DNA of 15,325 bases from DAOTZS01 sp034434335. Its GTDB lineage: Bacteria; Chloroflexota; Anaerolineae; CG2-30-64-16. Below are positions 1 through 6,752 of this stretch, one piece after another. The stretch's first letter is position 1, and each line of letters begins with the position of its first letter. Both the position numbers and the translations under genes were made by a program. A model generated the notes under the pieces. It saw only the letters and a program-made list of their open reading frames with translations. It was not told where the DNA came from and searched no databases. The stretch is taken from NCBI GenBank assembly GCA_034434335.1, contig DAOTZS010000020.1, positions 1-15,325 of the forward strand. The letters are read 5' to 3'.

Positions 1-2
1 CA

Positions 3-518
3 TCCCCTCAGCCGCGGGTGATGGGGAGCCCCACGGCCACCAGCGTGCCACCCACTTCCACCCCTACCGCAACCCCTGTGCCGCCGACCGCCACAGCCAC
101 GGCGACCGCCACGCGGCTGCGGCCGGCCTCACCCACGCCGACCCGCACCCCAACGCCAGATCGCAAACACTTTGTGATCACCGAGCAGGAGATCAATGCT
201 GCCATCGCGCAGGGGATGGCCGACCAAACCGGCCTGATGGCTGAAGGCCTGACGGTCCGCTTCGCGGACGGCAAGATATGGATCAATGCGAGCCGTCTAA
301 CCTACGGCATGATCCGGGTGCAGAACCTGGCCATTGTCGTAAGGCCGGTCGCTCAGGATGGCAAAGTGGTCCTTGAATTCCAGTCCATCTCACCCCGGGG
401 ACTGGTCACCTCCATGATCCCTGCCTTGGCGAATCAGGTGCTGCAACAGTACGCAGGAGCGTGGTATGTGACCGAGGTCCGGGTAGGGGAGGGATATCTG
501 GAGATCCGGGTCCGTTAG
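3..518 (+). CDS. Partial secreted/lipoprotein-like protein with Thr/Pro-rich linker (5' end outside window)
   Basis: The reading frame is open to the left edge of the window, so the N-terminus, probably a signal peptide or lipobox, is missing. The GTG at 18 and ATG at 21 lie inside the low-complexity stretch and are unlikely to be the true start. The visible part begins with about 45 residues rich in Thr, Pro and Ala (PTATPVPPTATATATAT type), a spacer typical of exported Chloroflexota proteins. A globular domain of about 115 residues follows, beginning KHFVITEQEINAAIAQ and ending in alternating beta-like strands (VTEVRVGEGYLEIRVR). The pattern of an ITEQEIN helix followed by strands resembles small exported domains of the DUF2993/YpmS kind, but I cannot assign a family with certainty. 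The gene converges on the UroD-family gene. The 519-764 gap holds one strong hairpin and nothing else I can recognise. Confidence 0.7.
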   Translation, partial: SPQPRVMGSPTATSVPPTSTPTATPVPPTATATATATRLRPASPTPTRTPTPDRKHFVITEQEINAAIAQGMADQTGLMAEGLTVRFADGKIWINASRLTYGMIRVQNLAIVVRPVAQDGKVVLEFQSISPRGLVTSMIPALANQVLQQYAGAWYVTEVRVGEGYLEIRVR

Positions 519-670
519 TTCTACAAGCCGGACAGCGCAGGGGGCGCCGGCGATGCCATAGCTCTTGGCCTTTTGAGCGCAGCTTTTTGTTCAAGCCAGG
601 CCTGCTGGCGCCCCACTCTTCACACCTTTGCCGGGATATCAGGGGGTGTATTAAGGGGGTTTGCAACTGA

Positions 671-694
671 GCCCGCCGCCAAAAAGCGGCGGGC
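671..694. terminator. Intergenic hairpin between convergent genes, possible bidirectional terminator
   Basis: A perfect 9-bp inverted repeat, GCCCGCCGC and GCGGCGGGC, surrounds the 6-nt loop CAAAAA. It sits between the stop of the exported protein (518) and the stop of the UroD-family gene (765), where a terminator for either strand would be expected. Neither side has a run of T residues, so a classical intrinsic terminator is not proven. It may instead be a 3'-end stabilising hairpin. Confidence 0.5.
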
Positions 695-764
695 GTGAAC
701 CGCCACGACAGCTTCCCGGGCATCTTCATAAGGCATGGCTGCCGCGCAGGTTGGGCGGGGTTGA

Positions 765-2042
765 TCACGCCCTGATCGGGTAGGCCCGGAACTCCTGTAC
801 GGCCTCGAAAAGGGCCAACAGGTTCTCCACCGGGACGCGGGCCTGAACATTGTGCACCGGGTTGAACACATAACCTCCACCCGGCGCAAAGATGCGGATG
901 CGTTCCCTTACCTCTGCCCGCACGGCATCCGGCGTGCCGAAGGGAAGGGTGCGCTGAGTATCCACGCCACCTCCCCAGAAGACAATCTGGTCCCCGAAGC
1001 GCCTCTTGAGCACCTCTGGCTCCATGCCCGCGGCCGAACACTGCACCGGGTTGAGGATATCGAAGCCGGCGTCAATGAAGTCCGGCAGCAGCCTGATGAC
1101 CGACCCGCAGGAGTGGATCATCGTTTTCCAGGTCGTGTGCTGGTGAATCCACCCGTTGACCTCCTTGTGGAACGGCTTATAGAGCTGCCGGTAGGTGTCC
1201 GGCGAGATGAACGGGCCGGTCTGCATGCCGAAATCGGTGCCCGACACCAGCACGGCGGTGGGGCGGTTTCCCACCACCTGGTGGATGCGGGCCAGGTTCT
1301 CCAGCGCGATCTCGCACTGGCGTTCGAAGACGCGGTACACATAATCGCGACGTGTCACAGTGCTCATGTACCATTCGGCCACATCGCGGATCCCCTTGGG
1401 GTACTTGAGCCAGGTGGCCGGCACCAGAGCGATATCGCCAAACGAGGTGCCTCCGAAGCTGGCCAGGATGGCCTTGTCAGTCTCCTGCCAGAGCCGCTCT
1501 GCCTCGGCCTTCAGGTAAGCCAGCTCCTCCGCCGAGATCGGCCCGAACTCCTCCAGATTATCCTCGGGCCGCAGGCTGGCCTCGTCCAGGGGTGGCTGAC
1601 GGATGATGGCGTCGAAGTAGAAGCCGCCGGCCGGCATGCGCCCGCTGGGCGGAGCTGAGCGGTCACCCTCCGGATACATCAGGATATCGCCGTTGGGTTC
1701 GGGATCGGTGTTGAACCCTTCGGGCACCAGCACGGGTGTGCCGTCGAAAAAGGTCCATGGCCGCCAGTTCTCGTTCTTAAAGCCGAAGAGGGTTTTCGGC
1801 ATGGTCAGGGGCACCACGTCCACACCCAGCGCAGCGATCAGGTCGGGTTTGATCTCCCCCAGCATCTGATAGGGCTCGATCACCTTCACCGGCGTGCCGG
1901 GCGGGTCGAGTCTTAGCGCCTGGCGCAGGCGATATACCGAGCTGACGTGCATCCCGGTAACAGCGCTGCCGCCCAGGTCCATGGGCACCAGGTCTGGCTC
2001 TTGATGGTTCAGGGCCAGGTGGACTCGCTCTCTTGAGTTCAT
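765..2042 (-). CDS. Uroporphyrinogen decarboxylase (UroD)/MtaA-family protein, probable corrinoid-dependent methyltransferase
   Basis: The 425-residue protein starts MNSRERVHLALNHQEPDLVP, the usual opening of the UroD-like methyltransferase family. Members either decarboxylate uroporphyrinogen III or, in the MtaA/MtbA branch, move methyl groups between a corrinoid protein and a thiol. The HSCGS motif at residues 310-314 supplies the His-X-Cys pair that binds zinc in the methyltransferase branch. NPVQ (331-334) and the C-terminal HNVQARVPVENL (397-408) also fit the corrinoid branch rather than true HemE. A later cysteine ligand, as in MtaA, is not evident: the only Cys after 312 is 335. The start is firm, because GGAGGTGAT lies just upstream with about 6 nt from the GGAGG core to the ATG. 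It is the last gene of the minus-strand cluster, 62 nt after the dynamin-like gene, with no corrinoid protein beside it. The substrate is unknown. Confidence 0.87.
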   Translation of the reverse strand: MNSRERVHLALNHQEPDLVPMDLGGSAVTGMHVSSVYRLRQALRLDPPGTPVKVIEPYQMLGEIKPDLIAALGVDVVPLTMPKTLFGFKNENWRPWTFFDGTPVLVPEGFNTDPEPNGDILMYPEGDRSAPPSGRMPAGGFYFDAIIRQPPLDEASLRPEDNLEEFGPISAEELAYLKAEAERLWQETDKAILASFGGTSFGDIALVPATWLKYPKGIRDVAEWYMSTVTRRDYVYRVFERQCEIALENLARIHQVVGNRPTAVLVSGTDFGMQTGPFISPDTYRQLYKPFHKEVNGWIHQHTTWKTMIHSCGSVIRLLPDFIDAGFDILNPVQCSAAGMEPEVLKRRFGDQIVFWGGGVDTQRTLPFGTPDAVRAEVRERIRIFAPGGGYVFNPVHNVQARVPVENLLALFEAVQEFRAYPIRA

Positions 2043-2044
2043 GG

Positions 2045-2053
2045 ATCACCTCC
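2045..2053 (-). promoter_or_regulatory. Strong Shine-Dalgarno of the UroD-family gene
   Basis: Read on the minus strand this is GGAGGTGAT, a nine-base match to the 16S rRNA anti-Shine-Dalgarno sequence. The GGAGG core ends 6 nt before the ATG at 2042. It fixes the start of the UroD-family gene and is the best ribosome-binding site in the minus-strand cluster. Confidence 0.8.
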
Positions 2054-2104
2054 GCTTTATGGGCTTGTGCGGCGATTAGACACCCATCACAGCATAGGAA
2101 GCCA

Positions 2105-3871
2105 TTATTCCCTTTGCGCCTGGGGCACGGCAGCTTCGATCTGCGCCGCCAGCTCGGCCAGGGCCCGCTGGGTCTGCTGGAGAGTCGTCTCCGCTTCGCT
2201 CAAGCGGGCTTGCTGAAGCTCCACGAAGCGCGTGTAGGGCCGCATGGCCTCGCGGATGCGCTGCAGCGAGCGCCCCAGTTCCGCCTCAAATTGATCGGTC
2301 AGGGCCTTGCTCAGCCGCGTGCGCAACGCATCAATCTTGGCCTGGAGGTCATTCTTGGCACGGCGCCGCTTGTTGGGGATGAGGTAGAAGCCGAGCGCGG
2401 CCAGCGCGCCGGCCGCCAGCACCCCGCTGACATCAGCCATGGCTGTGGCCAGCACCTTCACCAGCAGCGCGCCCAGGCCGATGGCCCCGGCCTCTACGAT
2501 GGCCGTCTGCGCCACAGCCATCTGCACCGACTCGGCCAGGGCGCGCGCCTCAGCCTCCCGGTCGTAAGAAGAGACCACCTCGCGCGCTGCCCGCCCCACC
2601 GACTGTAGCAGTGCCTGACGGTTGTAGCCAAATTCCCCCCCGATGCGGCCCACGATCTCATCCTGGTGCTGGCTGATGCGCTTGCTGATGTACTCCATCA
2701 CCGCCTGCCACTGCTGGAAGTCCTTCTCTACCAGCCAGTCGATCAGCTCGTGCGTGTGGGCTTCCACCTGGGCTGAGGTGTCGGCCACCACCTGGCGCTC
2801 GAACATCCCGCGCACCCGCTCAGCGTTCACCAGGTCGAAGATGCGGGCCAGGCGGATGGTTTCGTCGAAGAAGCGGTTGCCCCGTTCTGCCATGGCATAC
2901 AACACGTTCTCGACATGGCTCAGATGATACTTGAAGTCGCGGCGCATGTCGGCCTCATAGGCTGCAAGCTGGGCCTCAATGGTTTTCACCGTGATCACAT
3001 CGTCGCGCATCAGCTCCCGGCAGGATTCGGTCACTGCCAGGTAGCGATCGGTAAGGCGCTGCGCGATGCCCAATGGGCTGGAAAGTTTCAACCGCAGACG
3101 TTCCCGTTCATCGAGGGTGTGCAGGATGTAATTCTCCAGGGGTTCAAACCGGCTGGCCACCCACAGGCGAGTGCGCTGATCGGCGTCGAAGGTCTCCTTG
3201 GCCTGACGGGCCTGGCGGGAAGAGACAGCGAAGACCACCGGCTTGCGTCCCAACAGCTCGCGCGCGTTGCTCTCCACATAGTTGACGATGTAATCCACAT
3301 CCGCCGCTGTCTCCAGGATGTCTATCTTATTGATGACCGTGATGACCTTCTTGCCCCATTCGCGGATGCGCTGCAAAAAGATGCGTTCGCTCTCGGTGAA
3401 CGGCCGATCCGCAGAGGTGACAAAGAGGACCAGATCGGCGCGCGGCACGAACTCCTCGGTGATCTGCTGATGGCGCTGGATGACAGCGTTGGTGCCCGGG
3501 GTATCCACGATGTTGATGTCCCGCAACCACTCCACCGGGCAGGTGATCACCTCCATGTGGTCCTCCACCTCACGTCCGCCTGCTTCCTCTCCGTATTTGA
3601 GGAGCTGGATGTGGGTGGTGGTCGGAGTTACGCCTTCAGGCAAGAGTCGCTTGCCCAAAAGGGCATTGATGAAAGCCGATTTGCCAGAGTTGAACTCGCC
3701 GACGACGACTAACAAGAACAGTTCATCCAACTGGAGCAGAGCGCGGTCCAGGACGTCCAGGTCCTCCTGGGGTGCGTCCAGGCGGGTGAGTGCACCCCGC
3801 AGGTTGATCAATTGCTGGCGTTCGGCCTGCACGATTTGTTCCTGGCTTTCGGTCAAGAAGCGTCGCAACAT
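2105..3871 (-). CDS. Dynamin-like GTPase (bacterial dynamin family, membrane-associated)
   Basis: The 588-residue protein is a large GTPase of the bacterial dynamin-like family, which binds and remodels membranes. The G motifs are clear: P-loop GEFNSGKS (58-65), switch threonines TPTTTH (82-87), DTPG (123-126) and NKID (181-184). A long helical stalk follows (about 260-450). A hydrophobic hairpin at about 455-497, ending at the basic KRRRAK, would be the membrane paddle. The C-terminus (505-588) is coiled-coil-like and Gln/Glu-rich. The frame extends upstream to an ATG at 3931, but that would overlap the upstream gene by 38 nt. The ATG at 3871 has GGAGAG 6 nt upstream and gives the natural N-terminus MLRRFLTESQEQ. 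It follows the CapA-like gene by 22 nt, so the two are probably co-transcribed. Many bacterial dynamins come in tandem pairs, but this one is single. Its cellular role is unknown. Confidence 0.9.
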   Translation of the reverse strand: MLRRFLTESQEQIVQAERQQLINLRGALTRLDAPQEDLDVLDRALLQLDELFLLVVVGEFNSGKSAFINALLGKRLLPEGVTPTTTHIQLLKYGEEAGGREVEDHMEVITCPVEWLRDINIVDTPGTNAVIQRHQQITEEFVPRADLVLFVTSADRPFTESERIFLQRIREWGKKVITVINKIDILETAADVDYIVNYVESNARELLGRKPVVFAVSSRQARQAKETFDADQRTRLWVASRFEPLENYILHTLDERERLRLKLSSPLGIAQRLTDRYLAVTESCRELMRDDVITVKTIEAQLAAYEADMRRDFKYHLSHVENVLYAMAERGNRFFDETIRLARIFDLVNAERVRGMFERQVVADTSAQVEAHTHELIDWLVEKDFQQWQAVMEYISKRISQHQDEIVGRIGGEFGYNRQALLQSVGRAAREVVSSYDREAEARALAESVQMAVAQTAIVEAGAIGLGALLVKVLATAMADVSGVLAAGALAALGFYLIPNKRRRAKNDLQAKIDALRTRLSKALTDQFEAELGRSLQRIREAMRPYTRFVELQQARLSEAETTLQQTQRALAELAAQIEAAVPQAQRE

Positions 3872-3893
3872 AAGTATCTCTCCGCGGCGTGGG

Positions 3894-5678
3894 TTACTGA
3901 GCGCCCATCCAGGCCCAATGGCTGGCGGCAAAGACCGTCTGGAGCACCTCCTGGCGCTCCTCGGGTGTGGCCCAACGCAGTTGTTTATTCATCTCGATCA
4001 CCGTCACCAACAGCTCGGTGCCGAGCAGTCGGCCCTCGTAGATGATATGGCGAGCCACCAACCCGGTGCGGGTTGGCCAGCTCCATGTCTGATCGAAGTA
4101 CAGGTTGCCCAGGCCATAGAGGATGATGCTGTCGCTGTACAGCTCGATGGCCTGGGGGGTATGAGCCTGAACCCCGGTGACAACAGCAGCCCCAGCCTCG
4201 TGCAAGGCACGGAAGTCGGCCATCTGCTCGGGCAGCGGCTCGACCTGATAGTCGCCGGCCGGGTTGAATTCCGTGTGTTGCACCTCGGCGAGCACCAGGT
4301 CCACCTGGGGTTTGATAGCCTGGATGGCCGCGCTCATCTGGCCGCGGTCAAACCTGGCCGAGCCGGGGGTCTGCTCCCCGGCCCAGGCGCTGACCTGCTC
4401 GCCACTGGCCGTGGAGTACACCTCGGGGCCGAACTGGTTGGCCCCCAGAAAGGCCAGCCGGTTGCCGTGGTGTTCGAGGATCAACGGGGCCCGGGCGGCC
4501 TCATCGTTCGCACCACCGCCGTACACCGGGATCCCTTTCTCCGCGTAAAAGGCCAGCGAGGCCAACATCTTGTCGTAGCCGAAGTCGTTCTGGTGGTTGC
4601 CCGTCAGCCCCACCGCATCCACCCCCGAGAGCTCCAGAGCTGCAAAGTACTCCGGCTTGGAACAGAGGATCAGGTTGTTCAAGGTGTTGTCGGGCACACA
4701 GCCCTCGACAAAGGGCACCTCGTTGCTGATCACCGTGAGGTCGGCCGCGGCCAGCTCGGGCCCGATGAGACGGGCCGGAAAGGCATAGTCGCCGGCCGCC
4801 TCGATGGCGGCGGCCGTGCCCCTGGCCATGGCGGTTACCCCCGTCATCACCAACACCGTGAGCCTGCCGGGGTCCCGGTTGGTGATGGGCTTCCACCCTT
4901 CTGCCTGGGCCAGGGCCTCTGCACCCCGTGCCGTCACCGGGTGCAACCAGGCCCGCCGGGCCAGGGGCCACCCTGCCTGGGCCAACCGATTATCAGTGGC
5001 CGAGAGGCCATCCAGGGCAAGGCTGCGCAGCCGGGGCTCCAGGGCCTCAAAGGGCACGATGCCAATTCCCTGGGGATCGGCCCAGAGCACATCCACGATG
5101 GCGGCAGACGGCTGGGGTTGCACATCTGGCCCGTGCGGGCCCAGTAACGCCTCCACATCGGCGACCACCTCCTCGGCAGGGTAAATAACCCGGAACCCAC
5201 TGGCTGCCCCCACCCCAAGCCAGACGCTGCGCAGTTCTTGGCTGCTGATGCCGCTCAGCAAGGTCGAGAAGCGGCTGACAGGCACCAGGATGCGCTCGTA
5301 GATCAGGGGGTCTCCGGGCATGGCCTGCCAGCTCAGGAGAAGGTCGGGGTCATCCTCGGCCAGGATTGCCCCCGTCGGCAGATGTCCCAGGGTGCTCAGG
5401 GCCAGGGCCACGGCCTGTTGCGGCATCCCTGCCTGGGCAGCCAGGCGCAGAGGAGAGGGGGTTGCGCTGGGCAGGGGCGTCGGCGCTGCCGTGGGAGAGG
5501 GCTCGCCAGTGGGGGACGACAGCGGCTGGCGCATGACCACCATAGTTGCTGTAGGCGACGGAGATGGTGCGCCAGGCGCAGCCCGACCACACCCCACCAG
5601 GAATGCCGCCACGGTGAACAGTGAGAGGAGGGTGCTCAGAAATCTACATCGCACGGGACAGGATCTCGATTTCGCCAT
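3894..5678 (-). CDS. CapA-family lipoprotein (metallophosphatase-like) with N-terminal binding-protein-like domain
   Basis: The 594-residue protein has a lipoprotein signal: Arg/Lys-rich start, hydrophobic core and lipobox LVGC with Cys30 as the lipidated residue. A Pro/Ser/Thr linker follows (about 31-78). Residues 80-265 look like part of a periplasmic binding-protein fold (inference). The C-terminal half (about 272-560) is a CapA/PgsA-type domain of the calcineurin-like superfamily. It shows LTGNHQNDFGYD (358-369), the metal-ligand GNH at 360-362, VQAHTPQAIELY (503-514) and GLGN (522-525). CapA proteins are linked to poly-gamma-glutamate anchoring, but no capB or capC is present, so the role here is open. 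The usual first Asp motif is replaced by MTGVTAMAR (278-286). The ATG at 5678 overlaps yigZ by 35 nt and has no clear ribosome-binding site. A GTG at 5654 would also give a good signal peptide. Confidence 0.85.
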   Translation of the reverse strand: MAKSRSCPVRCRFLSTLLSLFTVAAFLVGCGRAAPGAPSPSPTATMVVMRQPLSSPTGEPSPTAAPTPLPSATPSPLRLAAQAGMPQQAVALALSTLGHLPTGAILAEDDPDLLLSWQAMPGDPLIYERILVPVSRFSTLLSGISSQELRSVWLGVGAASGFRVIYPAEEVVADVEALLGPHGPDVQPQPSAAIVDVLWADPQGIGIVPFEALEPRLRSLALDGLSATDNRLAQAGWPLARRAWLHPVTARGAEALAQAEGWKPITNRDPGRLTVLVMTGVTAMARGTAAAIEAAGDYAFPARLIGPELAAADLTVISNEVPFVEGCVPDNTLNNLILCSKPEYFAALELSGVDAVGLTGNHQNDFGYDKMLASLAFYAEKGIPVYGGGANDEAARAPLILEHHGNRLAFLGANQFGPEVYSTASGEQVSAWAGEQTPGSARFDRGQMSAAIQAIKPQVDLVLAEVQHTEFNPAGDYQVEPLPEQMADFRALHEAGAAVVTGVQAHTPQAIELYSDSIILYGLGNLYFDQTWSWPTRTGLVARHIIYEGRLLGTELLVTVIEMNKQLRWATPEERQEVLQTVFAASHWAWMGAQ

Positions 5679-6258
5679 GGGTGAGATCGGTCAACGCGGC
5701 AGCCAGGGAGTCCAGGCGCTCTTCCGGCACTTCGATCTCCCAGGTGACGTCCGCCGCGTAGTTCTGGCTGCGGATACGCGCCTCGAAGGCAGGCAACAGG
5801 CGCGCTATCGGCGTGATCCAGGCGTAGGGGCCACGCACTCGCAGGGTGGCCAGTGCCATCTTTTCGGCCAGGGGCAGCACGGCCAACACAGCTTTCACAC
5901 CACCGCTGTAAGCGCGCACCAGGCCACCTGTGCCCAGCTTGGTGCCGCCGAAGTAGCGCGTCACCACAACCGCAATATCGCCGATGCCGCTGCCCAACAG
6001 CACCCCCAGCATGGGCCGGCCAGCCGTCCCCGAGGGTTCGCCGTCATCGCTCATGCCCACCTGCGCAGTGGAGCCCGGAGGGCCGACCACGTAGGCATAG
6101 CAGTTATGGGTGGCATCGGCAAATTCGTTACGCACGCGGGCGATGAATGCCCTGGCTTCTTCCACACTGCCTGCCGGCCCGGCGGTAGTGATAAAACGGG
6201 AACGCGAGATCACTTCTTCCACGCGTGCCTGAGAGGCCGGAATGGGATAACGCTTCAT
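5644..6258 (-). CDS. yigZ: YigZ/IMPACT-family protein
   Basis: The 204-residue product matches the YigZ family in length and motifs. It has ATHNCYAYVVG near residue 50, the hallmark DDGEPSGTAGRPML just after, and VVTRYFGGTKLGTGGLVRAY. The N-terminal IMPACT domain resembles ribosomal protein S5 and EF-G domain IV folds, and a C-terminal DUF1949-like ferredoxin fold follows. In eukaryotes IMPACT regulates GCN2; the bacterial role is not settled, with translation-related functions suspected. The frame stays open to 6459, but that extension runs through the palindromic repeat and has no family resemblance. The ATG at 6258 gives MKRYPIPASQARVEEVISRSRF, the usual family start. No good Shine-Dalgarno is seen, so the message may be near-leaderless or weakly initiated. 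It is the first gene of the minus-strand cluster. Confidence 0.9.
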   Translation of the reverse strand: MKRYPIPASQARVEEVISRSRFITTAGPAGSVEEARAFIARVRNEFADATHNCYAYVVGPPGSTAQVGMSDDGEPSGTAGRPMLGVLLGSGIGDIAVVVTRYFGGTKLGTGGLVRAYSGGVKAVLAVLPLAEKMALATLRVRGPYAWITPIARLLPAFEARIRSQNYAADVTWEIEVPEERLDSLAAALTDLTHGEIEILSRAM

Positions 6259-6298
6259 GGCTGGATACCGAGGGCACCGATTTGTTGCAACTTGAAGA

Positions 6299-6327
6299 AT
6301 TATTCCGGCAATCCGTTGCCTTGTCCC
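6299..6327 (-). promoter_or_regulatory. Candidate promoter of the minus-strand cluster (yigZ to UroD-family gene)
   Basis: On the minus strand a -35 box GGGACA (6327-6322, 4 of 6 matches to TTGACA) is followed by a 17-nt spacer and a -10 box AATAAT (6304-6299, 5 of 6 matches). Transcription would start near 6292, giving a leader of about 34 nt before yigZ. This is a consensus match by eye only. Confidence 0.4.
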
Positions 6328-6338
6328 CGGGGCAAGGC
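6318..6338. promoter_or_regulatory. Imperfect palindrome over the leftward -35 box, possible operator
   Basis: GCCTTG-t-CCCC is mirrored by GGGG-CAAGGC, giving ten paired bases per arm with a single unpaired T. It covers the proposed -35 element of the minus-strand cluster, where a repressor site would act. It could equally be a structural hairpin. No regulator gene is in the window. Confidence 0.3.
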
Positions 6339-6352
6339 TTCCCGGGCTGTGG

Positions 6353-6535
6353 CCCTCACCCCACCCCCTGCCTCCTCCCCTCTCCCGCTCGCCTTGGCGG
6401 TGGGAGAGGGGAGGAGGTGGAAAAAAGGGGTTGTGGCAGCGGTCGAAGGCCGCCGCCACAACCCCCCTCTTCAGTCCCCCCTCTCCCCCGGCCGTAAGGC
6501 CAGGGAGAGAGAGGGGGACAGAGGGGGGGTGAGGG
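6353..6535. repeat. MITE-like GC-rich palindromic element with 10-bp terminal inverted repeats
   Basis: The ends are perfect inverted copies: CCCTCACCCC at 6353-6362 and GGGGTGAGGG at 6526-6535. Inside are three further inverted repeats. CCTCCTCCCCTCTCCC (6371-6386) pairs perfectly with 6402-6417 over a 15-nt loop. GGGGTTGTGGC (6427-6437) pairs with 6455-6465, with an inner GCGG/CCGC continuation. A pyrimidine arm near 6476-6489 pairs with a purine arm near 6502-6515. The element has no coding capacity, and the reading frames crossing it are not genes. It lies between divergent promoters, and the strong stems could also block read-through. It is probably a dispersed repeat of this genome, and part of its core sequence recurs inside mutS. 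Confidence 0.6.
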
Positions 6536-6677
6536 GGTCAAAACACCTCTTCAGCTATTGGCGGAATGATTTATTAGGCCACAAGAAATCGGCCCTCCTT
6601 TGGCGCCTCCGATTGCCAGGTAGGAGTATACCATGCCAGGGGCAGGAAGCGAAAATAGCTCTCGATATGTGCTTTAA

Positions 6678-6707
6678 CTGGCATCCCGCCGCCGCGTGTG
6701 TTATAAT
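6678..6707 (+). promoter_or_regulatory. Extended -10 promoter of the C11 peptidase-CHAT-mutS-G1PDH cluster
   Basis: A perfect TATAAT lies at 6702-6707, preceded by TG one base away (6699-6700) to form a full extended -10 TGTTATAAT. A weak -35 box CTGGCA (6678-6683, 4 of 6) sits 18 nt upstream. Initiation near 6714 would give a leader of about 40 nt ending in the AGGAGG Shine-Dalgarno at 6742-6747. Confidence 0.65.
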
Positions 6708-6752
6708 CGCCAGGCGTGATTATCCGGCACGAGTTCATAACAGGAGGACCTC

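Noticed and set aside
3872..3931. Upstream ATG at 3931 for the dynamin-like gene
   Set aside because: It would overlap the CapA-like gene by 38 nt and adds 20 residues unlike the family, while the ATG at 3871 has a good Shine-Dalgarno.
3480..5147. Long plus-strand reading frame (555 codons) opposite the dynamin-like and CapA-like genes
   Set aside because: It spans two recognisable genes on the other strand, its product shows no family motif, and such antisense frames are expected in high-GC coding DNA. The same applies to the 460-codon minus-strand frame opposite mutS (11523-12905).
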